Assembly: GCA_003313425.1 (NCBI GenBank) | Contig: NHZP01000013.1 | Location: 62,001 to 126,000, forward strand | DNA length: 64,000 nt | Direction: 5' to 3' | Source: Pseudopyrenochaeta lycopersici | Lineage: Eukaryota > Ascomycota > Dothideomycetes > Pleosporales > Pseudopyrenochaetaceae | Part shown: positions 44,903 to 56,260 of the stretch, piece after piece | Numbering within the stretch: the first letter of the stretch is position 1 | How the letters are laid out: each line of letters begins with the position of its first letter | Notes under the pieces: model-generated | What the model was told of the DNA's origin: nothing | Database searches by the model: none | What the model saw: the letters and a program-made list of their open reading frames with translations, nothing else | Translations under genes and position numbers: made by a program

Positions 44903-45480
44903 AAAGCTCCTTACCTTAAAGAAGTAGGAGCCTAAATTATATATTATTAGGGATAAGTTAACTTAGAACTATTTTCCCTAGATTATAAAAGAAGTAAAAG
45001 AAGTTAAGTTTAAAGTTATATATAATTCCATAGATATATTAAGAAGTAGGTAAGCTATAAAGCTTCTTACTTATAAAATTAAGAATAACGCCTTTTTAAA
45101 AGAAATATTCTAAAGTATAATATCTATATTTAGTATCTTATTTACTAAAGAAGTTGTAAATTTTAAGCCTACTTATATATTAAATAAAATCTGCTCTAAT
45201 ATAAAACTATAAGGTTTTATAAAACTTATTAAATAAGTATAGAAGTATAATTAGTATTATTATTAGAGGATAGACTTAAGATATTAAAAAATTTAATCTA
45301 GTATCCTTATTTTATTTACTTCTAGCTTATTATTTTATAAAGCACTAGTTTTAAGTAGAACTAAAGATTAGCTATAAAGATCCTGCATTATATAAGCGAG
45401 TTGCTATTAGTGTACTATTAAATTACGTTAGTAGCTGTATAAGGATAGGCTCTACTAGTTTAGGCACCTAGCTAGCTGTA
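44903..45480. repeat. RIP-degraded sequence, unresolved
   Basis: TA-rich with a plus frame that has only Gln/Trp-type stops near 45100-45450, so it was once coding, but I recognise no family. Confidence 0.35.
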
Positions 45481-47440
45481 TTTAGTGTCTGTGAACTGAA
45501 AGTGCGTCTAATTAAACATAATCTAAATTTAGGGCGGGAAAAGCATATAACGCTGACCCTAACTGCTTAAACAGGCGCTCTGTAATGCTGCCCAGAGCGT
45601 TTTATTAACGCCGTTTAGTTAGTTAATTAATTACCCCCATTAGAATCAATTAGTATAACCCCCTAAGCTGTTCAGTACTTTCCGGCCATTCATATTGTTT
45701 GTTAAGTAACTTATCTATTAACCTAGAGCTCAGAGTACCAAGCAGTAGGCTAAAGGATACACCTATACTCTAGAATAATAATAGTTATGCATCAGCGCGA
45801 CTGTTAGGGCTCTAGGCTCCAGCCTCTAGACTCTCTCCTAGATTGTCTCTGTACCTTCAGACAGGGGCTTTATTCTGCGACTTATACTAGCAAAGGGTAT
45901 CACCTAACCGTGGATGGTGATATTTTAAACGTCACAGGCCCATTGCTGTTTGTCTAAATTAATAGGCTATATATCGGATTAGGGAGAAATTCAGCAATTT
46001 AGTGCATAGTGTACCTAGTCTAGCTGACCTCCTCATTTCTGCGTCGAGAAGTACTCTGCTGGCTCCAAACAGGCATATCAGGCATATATGAGAACGAAGT
46101 TGTTTTAAGACAAGATTAACAAGCTAATGTTATACTATACGCCTAGCACCTGCAATTACTGGGTAAGATCTAAAGGTATAGTTAATATAGTATGGGCTAA
46201 AACAGTTGATTGTCTACTGAATAGAGTGTGTATAATAGGAATGAGAAAAGTATATGCAGAAATAGTATGAAAACAGCGAGAACTCGAAGCGCTTAAAACT
46301 ATCACTATTTACCGTACGTAGACGCTTGACGTTAGTGTTGATCCACTCTCTAGAACCTAAATAAGTTTCTTAGCGCGACTAAGGCACAGTAGTAATGTAA
46401 TCAGCCTGTGAGTCACATGTGTTGGAGCATCCCAGTCTGACGCTGTGCCAATTGAGGGGCCTGTTGCAAGCTGAGCTTCCTATGCTAGAGAGCCGTACGT
46501 CTTCAGCTCGTACTATGCCTAAGAGTATCTCTCCTTTGCCCTTTTTTATCGCGGAGTCTCTTGAACAAGCACAATAGCCTTAGGCGTCGCCTCTTGGGTC
46601 CCTCTCCTACCAAGGCCAGCCAACATGCAGCTTAAGAGACGCCCATAAGTAAATAAGCATGAATCGCAAGAAATAATCGCTGTGCTGCTGGGAGTTGCCT
46701 GTTGTAACATAATTTGTGTTATGGGTGGCGGCCTCGGCATTGACAAAACGCCAAAGTGCCCAACTTGCAGTTGGTGGACTCTGGACCATAGAGACTACTT
46801 GCCCAATGCACGACGAGGGGCACTGTATCGAACTCCAAGCATACTCGAGTGCCATCGATCCGCCGACCGCCGACCAAGCTTGCGGTACACACACTGGCTC
46901 ACATACCTGCCACCATCTAGCGCAGTATCGTAGGTAGGTCAGGCACGAGCCGGCCGCTAGGGTCTATTCTGCCGACCCTAGTGCAAAGTAGGTTGGCATT
47001 GCCAAGTCGCGGGGCATCTGGGCTAGGCCCCACTCTAGCTAGTGGAATGTAACTTTAATGTAACTCTGGACTGCCATGCTCGGAATTCCGAGTGTGTGCT
47101 AAGCATGTCGCAGAGTGCTGAAGTGAAAGGAGGCATCGCAGGACTCGGACCGAGGGTTGCCGACCATGTTCCGCATGACTGCATGTGAAGACTCGAGAGG
47201 TTGCGAGACAATTGAATAGAGTCGTTGGTAACGTGTTCGGCAAGCGAGCCGATCAGGTAAGCGAACCGATCAGCCCCACTGCACGTCGCTTGTAAAATTA
47301 CACCTAACTATTAACAATGTATAAAATAAAAGCTATAAATTTAATTATATAGTTCTTCAGTGTTTAGGGCACGTTCGACCGTTACGCTTAGTAGAAGAAC
47401 ACATGCTGCACTGCCGTGGTGCACGCGTTTGTAGTCCTAT
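45481..47440. other. Mostly unRIPed island without a recognisable gene
   Basis: Balanced composition, especially 46400-47290. Several overlapping short frames exist on both strands (for example 46607-46894 minus and 46682-46933 plus), but they shadow each other, lack domains and give no spliced model that I could defend. The region may hold a degraded or non-coding gene. The palindrome CTCGGAATTCCGAG lies at 47079-47092. Confidence 0.4.
47079..47092. promoter_or_regulatory. Second copy of the CGG-N4-CCG palindrome
   Basis: CTCGGAATTCCGAG is identical to the core of the site at 27574-27589. No gene start was recognised near it, so any regulatory role is uncertain. Confidence 0.25.
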
Positions 47441-47689
47441 ACCATGTATACGAGGCTCGGCCTGCACAGCTTTAACGCGGATTTGCTCCTCTACTTTAAG
47501 GTTCTGTACACGATCCTGGCTATCCTAGATAGATATAGTGCCCCCTCTTGCAATAGTCGTACAGAGCGCTGCTCGCTTACGATTTTAATAAGCATTTTTA
47601 GCTTAAAGCGCGTTAACCTTAACCTTAAGAATTACCTTCTTGTACACTACCCTTTTAAACCCCTTTAACAACTGCCTAAACGCCTAATT

Positions 47690-48925
47690 TATTAATAAGT
47701 AAGAGGTGTTTATATAGAGCCTACGTTACTCTTTAATATAGCTTACCTAGCGCTTAACTTTAGTAAGGTTTTAGGTTATTTTTAACTTCTACTCTAAATC
47801 TTCTATAGGTAGAGGGCTTAGTATTCGTATAATTAGATTTAGACCTTAAAGAACGCGTTCTAGCTTATATAAGATAGGCCCTATTACTTAGAAACTACTT
47901 TAGATATTCTTTAAAGTTATAGCTACTCTATACGCAGCATAATATGCCTTAAGGAACTCTTTCTTAGTAATATAGTTAATACTAAGCCTTATCTTCCCCT
48001 TAATCTTATTTCTGTACGCGGCTTTTAGTAGACTAAAACAACCTACATTAAGAGGTTAAAGGATATAAGATAAATAGGAAGGTAGGCAGAGCATAATAAT
48101 CCTATTCTGTATATAGAACTCCTTAAATTAGCTAGAATGCTAGCTCCTATACCTATCTATTATAGGAAGGTACTTTATACCCTTTATATAAGCTTTTGTA
48201 TGCTTATTAAAGTGCTAAATCTATTTATACCTAATCTTATTCGCTGTCTAGGCGTTCTTGCTTACAGTAATTGCTTAGTTACCTAGTAGGTTATAGCTTA
48301 TATACTAAGTTGTTTAGTAGAGCTTCGCAGTAAGGATAATTAATAGTAGCAGCGCCTAGCCTTATACATTAATTCTGTATATAACAGTAACCTATTTATA
48401 ATTCCTAGGTTAAACTGTCTTTATATAATCCTTTCTTTTAGGTTATATAATAACCTTTAAAGTTACTATAACCCCTATCTAAAAGCTCTTTTCGTTAAAG
48501 TTGTACGTATCCTTATCTAGTATCCTATGCTTTACTTTTATATTTTATATAAGGTTAAACTACTTCTAGATAACTACAGGATCCTCGCAGAGTACTTACT
48601 AGTAGTTATACTTGCGATTGTATGTCGTACAAAGTATATCGGGACGGTTAATAAAGTTTCTAACCTACTTCTAGCTAATAACTTAGGGCTTTGAATTGCC
48701 TTAGGTACAAAGGATAAGATTGGCAATTTCTCGTACGATAGTAGTTGGAGGAAATCCTTTCCCGTCAAGATCAAGGATACGTTGGAGAAAAACGTCTTCC
48801 TTGAGAGCTGTGAGTTTACACGTCGCTGGACGAGTATCGTGTCGTGGAAGGGCAGCTGCACCGGGCATAGCTGCGGAGAAAGCGCGGCTGAAACCGAGTA
48901 GGACAAATCCAATCCAATCCAATCC
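47690..48925 (-). pseudogene. pogo/Fot1-like transposase, partly RIPed
   Basis: A minus-strand transposase of the pogo/Fot1 branch (CENP-B-type helix-turn-helix plus DDE domain). The N-terminal part (48715-48925) is unRIPed and reads LKEDVFLQRILDLDGKGFPP and then VREIANLIL. The part to the left is RIPed: a broken helix-turn-helix, then YNFNEKSF (family YNfDE.GF), WTANK, then IIDRYRS*HSS (family DGHGSH) and KEFYIQNRIIMLCLPTYLSY followed by LQPLNVG (family PPHSSHLLQPLDVG). Active-site Asp codons are mutated and stops are present. Inverted terminal repeats were not found. Confidence 0.78.
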
Positions 48926-49775
48926 ATCATCATTAGCTCTCCATCAATGACAACTACAGTATACCTGTGCGATAGCTCCCTGAGCGTAGCCCCTTACACT
49001 TGGTGCCTCTGCGCCAGCGTCGCGCCACTAACCCTAAACCATTTTGTAACTTCGCGAAACGAGAAATATGCGCCTCCTTCACGCGATTTCATTGCTTCCT
49101 ATATTAGATCCATACTAGTAGAGTTATGTCGTGTTAAATGTGAGTAGAGGATACTGGTTTCGATGCAGGGTGGCTCGTCGGCTGTCCTGGCTCATCGGCT
49201 GTCCGGGCACGGTAAACAACGCGCTTGAGCTGATTTGTTCGGAACGCTAAGACGTCCGACGGAAGACTGCTATAAGGTCCCCTTGCTGCGGGAAACCAGG
49301 GTATATTGTCAATGTTCACTGAAAACTAAGCTAGGATAACGCAAAATTCGTCACTAGTCTTTGGGCATCTCTAATCGAAGGCCATTACGTCCGCGACAGC
49401 TCCGATCGCTGTCTTGCGACCACTCTTGGCTACAAGGTTCTCTCTGTCCTTTGAAGCTTTTTCCCGGAAGCAGTAGACAAGTGATGCGTGCGCGGCCTAG
49501 TATTATAATAGAGTAAAAATGGACCCACCCGGAGTAGATAGACGGAGTGGATTCGTAAGCTAAGCGGCTGTGCAGAAGAATTCCTGACTCTTTGGTTTAG
49601 TATTTCTCTATCTCTTCTGTCTGGTTTACTGCACTACATCGCACAAGCACGTCTCATTTCGCAGGAAATCCTCCACCTAGCCTTTTCTCTCAATTACCGA
49701 ACAGTCTTCCGGTTAGTGCAGCACTCAAAGCTAAGTCTGCGCTGCCTTTGCCATCCAAGCACAGCCTACGCTAGA
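48926..49775. other. Intergenic upstream of the RTA1-like gene
   Basis: Unmutated, balanced sequence. Short frames on both strands (48947-49147, 49134-49319) start from non-ATG codons or have no features. It probably includes the RTA1-like promoter and the remaining terminus of the pogo-like element. Confidence 0.35.
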
Positions 49776-50705
49776 ATGACCGTCCCGCCTCCTGCTCCCA
49801 ACTTCTGCAAGCAGGTCACTCCAGAATGTCCTGTCGAGGGGACAATATACGGATACTATCCTTCGATTGAGTGGAACGCCGGCTTTGCAGGCTTCTTCGG
49901 CCTTTCTCTCCTCATCAACGTCTGCCTTGGCCTCCGCTACAAAACTTGGAGTTATGCAGTTGCAATGTCACTTGGGTGCCTCGGAGAACTAGTCGGATAT
50001 ATAGGCCGCATACTGATGTGGGACAACCCATTCGACGAAGCTGGCTTCCAGATGCAGATGTGTTGTCTGATTATTGCGCCAGCTTTCATCTCTGCAGCCA
50101 TTTACCTTGTGCTCAAGCACATCATCCGCAGCCTCGGTGATAAGTGGTCGAGGGTACGGCCGGGCTGGTACACCTGGATCTTCATCGGCTGTGATCTTCT
50201 GTCCCTCGTGTTACAAGGTGTCGGGGGTGGCATCGCTGCTTCAGCTGACTCCGGGACCGATTTACAGGATATTGGCACCAACTTAATGCTTGCGGGTATT
50301 ATCTTCCAGGTCGTGTGTCTCTCCTTCTTCGGCTACTTCTTGGGCGAATATCTTTTTCGCACCTATCGCCATCGCAACGAAATTGCTGTCGAAGGTGTTG
50401 AGCTCTTTTGCAACACCAAGTTCCGTCTTTTCATTTTCGCTATCGTCACGGCCTATCTTGCTATCCTTGTCCGCTGCGTATACCGAATTCCAGAGCTCTC
50501 TGGAGGATGGAGAAGTGAGCTCATGAGGGACGAGATGGAGTTTATTGTCCTGGAAGGCGCAATGATTGTATATGCTGTGGCGACCTTGACCATATTTCAT
50601 CCGGGGTTTTGCTTCCCGGCTTTAGCAGAGGGGAGGGGTTCGGAGACGCCAAAGAGCTCGGACGACAGAGACAGAAGTAGTATCAACCTGGAAACCCTTA
50701 TTTAA
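49776..50705 (+). CDS. RTA1-like seven-transmembrane protein, 309 aa, intronless
   Basis: Member of the fungal RTA1-like family (lipid-translocating exporter-like; named for yeast RTA1, 7-aminocholesterol resistance), a plasma- or internal-membrane protein. The frame is open from a GTG at 49716, but the first ATG is at 49776 (MTVPPPAPNF), which I take as the start. The N-terminal CPVEGTIYGYYPSIEWN block, then a long run of hydrophobic segments, EL.GYIGR, a PAF..AA.Y segment, the GGGIAAS loop and YRIPELSGGWRSEL before the last span are typical of the family. Length is normal. The C-terminal tail is charged. About 1.2 kb downstream lies the DUF1254/1214 gene on the same strand. The specific substrate is not known. 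Confidence 0.9.
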   Translation: MTVPPPAPNFCKQVTPECPVEGTIYGYYPSIEWNAGFAGFFGLSLLINVCLGLRYKTWSYAVAMSLGCLGELVGYIGRILMWDNPFDEAGFQMQMCCLIIAPAFISAAIYLVLKHIIRSLGDKWSRVRPGWYTWIFIGCDLLSLVLQGVGGGIAASADSGTDLQDIGTNLMLAGIIFQVVCLSFFGYFLGEYLFRTYRHRNEIAVEGVELFCNTKFRLFIFAIVTAYLAILVRCVYRIPELSGGWRSELMRDEMEFIVLEGAMIVYAVATLTIFHPGFCFPALAEGRGSETPKSSDDRDRSSINLETLI

Positions 50706-51894
50706 CCTCTATTAGATAATTTAGTAGCATTCTAGCCACTCAACCAACAAGCAAAGATGCACTATATCTACTAGTAACTAAAACAATCTGTCGAAAGAAT
50801 GTGATGCAAAAAGCTCTATAAGACGTTTGTGATTGTCCTCTTTGTTTCTGTTGATTCCTGCATTGCACCCAGCAAACGAAGCCGGACGAACCGAGTCGTG
50901 CGCGCAATATTTAAGTGCAACTAGTGCGACACGTAGAACTTAGTGTCGGCATAACCGTGTCTGTTAAGTAGAACTCTTGTTGTTACGATATTCCAACATA
51001 TCACGAGGTGTTACGAGCACGTGTTCAAGAGCTTACGAGAAGCGTTCATTATAGCTACGTACAATATCTAGTGTAGTACAAGACTCTGTGTAAGGAAACA
51101 GGCAGAAGTCGGAATCGGTAAAACCGTGCGCCTAGCGCGGCCTCGGCTAATCATAGCTAATTAACAAAGGCTAGGTTCTTAACGAGCACCCATAACTAGC
51201 GTCAAAATTGTGGGTTGTGGTTAAGATTGCTAGCAAGGAGTTTAGCGAAGGCACCCAATCGCCTTAACAGAGGGCGATTGGGAGCAGCCTGAGATGCAAT
51301 TGGGGAGCGGTCTCGACCTCCAGGCAGGGCGCACTGAACTTACTGGTTCTCTACGGGCATGTACCTCCGAGTGCTCTGTTGTTCCCAGGTCAAACCAAGC
51401 GCTATCAGATGACGAACAGGATATCGACACGTTAGATCGCGTGTTTATTGAGGTTCGAAAAACTACGAAGTCAGCCTTGGGGTCTGCCCGATTTCCGAAG
51501 CTGCGAACAAGTTAGTCATTCAAACTTAGACAAGGACGCCAAGCGACGTGCCAACCTTCCGTGCGTGCTGGGCACTTAGAAATGCGCAACACTAGAAACA
51601 GATTATCATACGGAATATCTCGGCCAAATCGCAGCCTCGGCCGACATTTCTTCTGCTGACTTTCTGGCAAGGGGGAAACAGGCGGACAGGTGCACAAGAA
51701 CATTGCAGGATAATTTTCCGAAGCTAGATACCTACAATGACACACGTTGTGGCTCAGCCTCCACGTGACATACGTCGAATGCTATATAAGACATGCCAAA
51801 TCGTCCACATGTAAGAATAAACAAACCAGTACCTGCCTGCTAACACTACCCGCTCGTCATCAACTATCAAGTCTTTATACCACTGAACTCGAAG
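50706..51894. other. Intergenic; short open frames of doubtful value
   Basis: Unmutated sequence. A plus frame at 51294-51515 (ATG start) and minus frames around 51242-51745 have no recognisable domain, and each mirrors the other. The right end contains the promoter of the secreted protein gene. Confidence 0.4.
51783..51789 (+). promoter_or_regulatory. TATA box upstream of the DUF1254/1214 gene
   Basis: TATATAA lies 106 bp upstream of the start codon at 51895, a plausible core-promoter position in a fungal gene. Confidence 0.4.
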
Positions 51895-53497
51895 ATGCAT
51901 CTCATGCCATCTTTCCTGCACTTATCCCTAGCCGTGTGTCTAGGTGCGAGGGCGGCTATTGTACCCCACGATCCAGATGTATATGGGACATCGATTGTGT
52001 CTCCGAACACGTCTTCCGCGAGTGTTAACAACGCCACTGCCTTCGCGTTGATGGTATGTATATTGCTACCACCTCCAGAAATTAACACTAATGTTTGACT
52101 ATGCAGTACGGATATCCTCTAGTCTTATATGTCCAGACGTTCGAGGGGACGCTCAGAGCAGTGAATACCAATGCCTTTCAGCACGAAGAAGGCCTGTCAG
52201 CCGAAAACGCTGAAGTTCTAGTTCGGCCTAATGTCGATACACTGTACTCTAGAGCTGCGATTGATCTTTCGCATGCCGACGTTATGCTTTCTCTCCCTGA
52301 CATCCCAGCGGACCGGTACTATGTTGTTCCTTTTTATGACTTGTTAGTTCCCACCAGCCGAACAACTTCTCTAGCACGTACATCTGCTAACTCTTTCGCG
52401 AATATAGATATAGTAACAATTTTGCTAACGTGGGATCTTATAACAACAGTCCCCCTGGAGACTATCTCTTAACTGTTGCCGGCGATAATAAACCCGGCGT
52501 TTCCATGTGCGACGAAGGCGACTGCGACTGCTCGAAGTATAAGGGAATTATTCGGTTCCCTACCGCATACGGAGGCATCATGCTTCGAATCGTGATTAAA
52601 AATAATGGAACTGATGTTGATAAGGTTCGTTCGATTCAATCTCAGATCAGGATGGCAACAGTTGAACGCGAAGGAGAGCCCCTGGCTCCAGTCCTCACGC
52701 TTGATCTCTTAGGCAACGGCGAACTCTCACCTGCTGCTCTGCTTCTTCCATTCAATTTCACCACTACTCAGACAACGCAGACTCTCGAACTCCTAGCTCA
52801 GCTAAGCGTAACGAACCCACCAGTGGACCAAGCTGAGCGAGAGCATGTCAATAGTATGCTTGCTGCCGCTGGCATCAAAGATAGGACTTACACAGCTCCA
52901 CCCGGAATCGAGTACAGCCAAGTCTATCAAATATTAGGCGATGAGTTTTTAACTCTTAAGGACCCGGCAAACCACGCTGTTAGCCAGAATGGCTGGTTTA
53001 CTCTCCTTCCTAGCATGAGTGGCAACTTTGGGACACACTACACCGCTCGCGCATACATTGCGTGGTTTGGCTACCTACAGCTTGCCGATTACGTCGCAGC
53101 ATATCCCACATACCAGGATCCTATTCTTCCCCCGAGCACTCTGGTGATAATGCGGCTGGCAGCAAATGAGTCTTACATTATGACTTTCTCCGAGAAACCG
53201 CCTGTGACTGGCTTCTGGAGCTTGACAGCATATGACAGCACAAACTATCTAGTCCCGAATGACTTGCATCGGTACACCTTGGGCGACCGAAGCAACTTGA
53301 CTTACGCCGACGGTACACAGGTGTATGGTAACGCAAGCAGCAATGGACCATTTTCAATCTTAATACAGCCAGCGGATGTCGTACCAGGCGCAAACTGGAC
53401 CAACAATTGGCTGCCTTCTCCAGCAGGTGGAGGCGACTTTACTGTAAACCGTAAGTCCTATACAGATCCGAGTCTTAAAGTGATTAAGCTAACTTGA
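51895..53497 (+). CDS. Secreted DUF1254/DUF1214 protein, three exons, 494 aa
   Basis: Exons: 51895-52053, 52107-52342, 52408-53497. Intron 1 (53 bp) is GTATGT to GCAG; intron 2 (65 bp) is GTTAGT, branch GCTAAC, to ATAG. Phases join and continue the family alignment (FYDLYSNNFANVGSYNN across intron 2). Residues 1-20 form a signal peptide (MPSFLHLSLAVCLGARAA). The N-terminal DUF1254 part contains RPNVDTLYSRAAIDLS (about 93-108) and RYYVVPFYDL. The C-terminal DUF1214 part contains TGFWSLTAYDSTNYLVPNDL and the terminal ILIQ...W..NWLP..GG.F block. Several N-x-S/T sites fit secretion. Bacterial and fungal members are common and their enzymatic role is not settled. The gene is intact. Confidence 0.88.
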
Positions 53498-54010
53498 AAA
53501 TGTATAGTACGGTGGTATGGTGTCACCCCGGCACTCTCAAATGGAAGCTACACCTACCCAACCGTTTCTAGACATGGTCGTACGTTCTAGAGGCTACCTC
53601 GGGTGGTAAAATGAAGCTGGAACCTTTTGGCAAGCCTACAGCCATCATGTTATCTCCTCGTTCGCGCGAGATAGTACAGACAGTGTCGTGCAAAGCACCT
53701 AAGCCCTAGCTAGAGTAGGTCAGGGTTGTATATAATCTGGTGGATTGAGTAGATTAATTGTGAATCTGAATCTAAATTTAATTATAATTTAGTGAATTAT
53801 ATCTCTCTAAGATTAAATGTGATTAGTATAATTAATAAAGGGTTAATATAGGTGCTACTATTTAGGCGTCTTATTAGTGTTAACAGGGGAGCCTCTATAG
53901 GCGGTAAGTCGCTAAGGATTCTAATTAGTTAGAAAACGCGGCAGAATACTAAAGCGTCCGTCTCAGGTAAACACACAAGTTAGGTACTACCTTTACTACT
54001 ACTACTATGT
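53498..54010. other. Downstream of the DUF1254/1214 gene, no gene recognised
   Basis: The first 200 bases are unmutated gene-flank sequence; the rest is mildly AT-rich, with a small ACT trinucleotide run at about 53993-54005 next to the inverted repeat. Confidence 0.4.
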
Positions 54011-54689
54011 CTAGGGTAGCAAATGGGTATAGGTTGGGGTTGGGTTGGGTTTGAATACATAAGACCTGTACCCAACCCAGCTCTATACCCATTTTTATAC
54101 GCTAGTAATAGGTATAGGTTAAGGTTACTGTGAATGGGTTGAGGTTAGGGTTAGGGTTATTAGCCTAGGATACGTCTAGGGTAGCAAATAGGTTACAGGT
54201 ACCCGCTATGGGTATAGGTTGGGTATAGGGTTATAGATGAGTAGGTTGGGTTAAGGGTTGGGTCGCACGGACTCTAGGTTAGGTTAAGGCTAAGTAACAT
54301 ATATCTAAAATAGCTAGTTATGTTACTAATTATAGTAAATTATTATTATTACTAAGCAACCCTAGTAGGTACCTATAACTAAACCTAAACCTATACGTGC
54401 ATAACCTTAGCCTTAACCTAACCTAGAGTCCGTGCGACCCAACCCTTAACCCAACCTACTCATCTATAACCCTATACCCAACCTATACCCATAGCGGGTA
54501 CCTGTAACCTATTTGCTACCCTAGACGTATCCTAGGCTAATAACCCTAACCCTAACCTCAACCCATTCACAGTAACCTTAACCTATACCTATTACTAGCG
54601 TATAAAAATGGGTATAGAGCTGGGTTGGGTACAGGTCTTATGTATTCAAACCCAACCCAACCCCAACCTATACCCATTTGCCACCCTAG
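54011..54689. repeat. Near-perfect inverted repeat: 285-bp arms, 109-bp spacer
   Basis: The arms 54011-54295 and 54405-54689 are reverse complements with no indel; I noticed only one substitution (AGGGTAGC against AGGGTGGC at the outer end). The terminus CTAGGGTAGCAAAT recurs inside each arm (for example at about 54172). The sequence is built of GGGTATAGGTTGGG-type units. It includes GGTTAGGGTTAGGGTTA, which matches the vertebrate/fungal telomere unit for two to three copies. Probably a foldback transposable element (MITE). No clear target duplication was seen. Confidence 0.85.
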
Positions 54690-55319
54690 GCCTAGCTGTA
54701 AGACTCTAGCACGCTGTAAAAGATACAGAGAGACTAGACATAACTTGCGCATATATAAAAAAGATACTATAGGTGCTGCTGAAGCTAGCATCTAGATATC
54801 TATATAGCAATTAATTTTATAGTTATGTAGGACGCTTACAGAAGTGCGCAAAGCGAGTAAGGTAGCCCGCTCGCTTACATAGCCCGCTCGCTTGCTATGT
54901 ACGCTAACCTTTTGTTAATACCGGTATGGTTGATGTGGTTGTTTGCCAAGCCTGTGATTTCCTTCTTGTACGCCTGCTTCAACGGGGCAAAACAACCCAC
55001 ACCAAGCGGCTGAAGGATATGGAAGGCGTGTGGGGGCTTACAAAGGTTGATAATCTTGTGTTTCTCACACGGGCTCTAGAAGGCGAGCGATTGGTGGCTC
55101 TCATGGCTATACAGAATGAGCAGCCGGTAGCTACCCATTGAGATGAGTATCCTCCTCTTCGACAATTCAAAAGTTTTTTTTTCCAACGCCTCCACAACGT
55201 GTGTATGTGTGTGTGTGCGTGTGTGTGTGTTCTATTAACGTGTTCTACCACCCGATGCACGTCCCCACCTAATGCACGCGAACACCAAATTTCATCAAAA
55301 TTTCAACGCGTAACAACAC
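54690..55319 (+). other. Mixed region with one doubtful small frame and a GT microsatellite
   Basis: An ATG-started 71-codon plus frame (54926-55141) reads VDVVVCQACDFLLVRLLQRG and then KDMEGVWGLTK. It is unmutated, but I recognise no family and it may be a fragment. A (GT)n run lies at about 55200-55230. A duplicated GCCCGCTCGCTTACATA-like phrase lies near 54866-54895. Confidence 0.35.
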
Positions 55320-55783
55320 TACGAATATTAACAATATAGAGGACGCGCTTACTATGCTATAATCTTTAAAGCTTAGAGAATTATTTTATTACGTAGATAT
55401 TATAAAAAAATATAATATTAAATAGTTAACGCTATCGCGCTATTATAGAGGTATTACTTAGAGCTATCTATCTAAAATTAATAATAGTAAATAACTTAAT
55501 ACTATATAAGAATCTAAGCTTATAAAGTATATTTATAAGCTTTATAGGTATAGATTACCTCCTTTAAAGCCTATAATTTAAAATTTTATATCTTAATTTA
55601 CTTAAAGGCTAGTAAGTAAAAACTAGGTTAACTACTTTATTATATAGTATAATATTAAGCTTATATCTTACTAGGTATCTACTCTTAATTATAACTACTT
55701 TAAAGCTAATTCTGCCTTTAAGTATAGCCTCTACTTAAAGCTCCTAAAGTAGAAAATTATAGAAAATTATATTAATAGTTACT
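55320..55783 (+). pseudogene. pogo-like transposase N terminus, RIPed
   Basis: The plus strand reads NIEDALTML, LKLRELFYYVDIIKKYNIK, TLSRYYRGIT, KYIYKLYRYRLPPLKPIIQN and then SKN*VNYFI with SAFKYSLYLKLLK. This matches the N-terminal HTH (psq- and CENP-B-like) portion of fungal pogo-type transposases, including the family RG(L)PPT and NWV.RF positions, with RIP-type stops. The frame ends where LTR family A begins at 55784, so the transposase was split by that insertion. Confidence 0.7.
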
Positions 55784-56260
55784 TGTTATAGGCGAAGAGG
55801 CCTAGCTAACGAGTGTGCATTTATCCTATACTACAGAAGGAGAAAGATAAAGAAGAGGTTACAGGTATCCTTAGAGGATATATATATATGTTTATACGTA
55901 TAAAAAGGAATAGCTTGGGAACAGTTACCCAGGTAATCTATGAGATGGACCGCTATTTTATCTAGGAGGCTTAGGAGAGCCAGCTATATAAAGGAGAGCT
56001 GAGCACGGCCTATTACAGGGGCCATTATACGGTAGGAGCGTAAGCAGCGTGTACGCGTGCGTGATCGCGCACGTAAGTCTACCTTCAGGTGTTCTCCTAC
56101 GTGAGCTTGCCCATCAGCTTGCACGTAAGCGTGCACGTGAGCGCGCACGTGAGCGCGCCCGTAAATGTACATATAAGTACGTGTCTCTCTAGGGTAAGCT
56201 CCTACGTTAGCGCGCACGTAAGCCTACTGTACCCTAGGTTACAGCGCGTTGTTTGTAACA
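55784..56260. repeat. Chimeric LTR: family A 5-prime half joined to family B
   Basis: 55784-55910 equals the first half of LTR A (TGTTATAGGCGAAGAGGCC onward). From 55912 the sequence is LTR B without its first about 25 bases, running to GTTTGTAACA at 56260. The junction lies within AAAGGAATAGC. This is either an insertion that truncated both or a recombinant. Confidence 0.75.

Noticed and set aside
46546..46937. Cluster of five overlapping frames that suggested a gene
   Set aside because: Frames on both strands overlap over the same bases, several begin with non-ATG codons, and no splice model gives a recognisable product.
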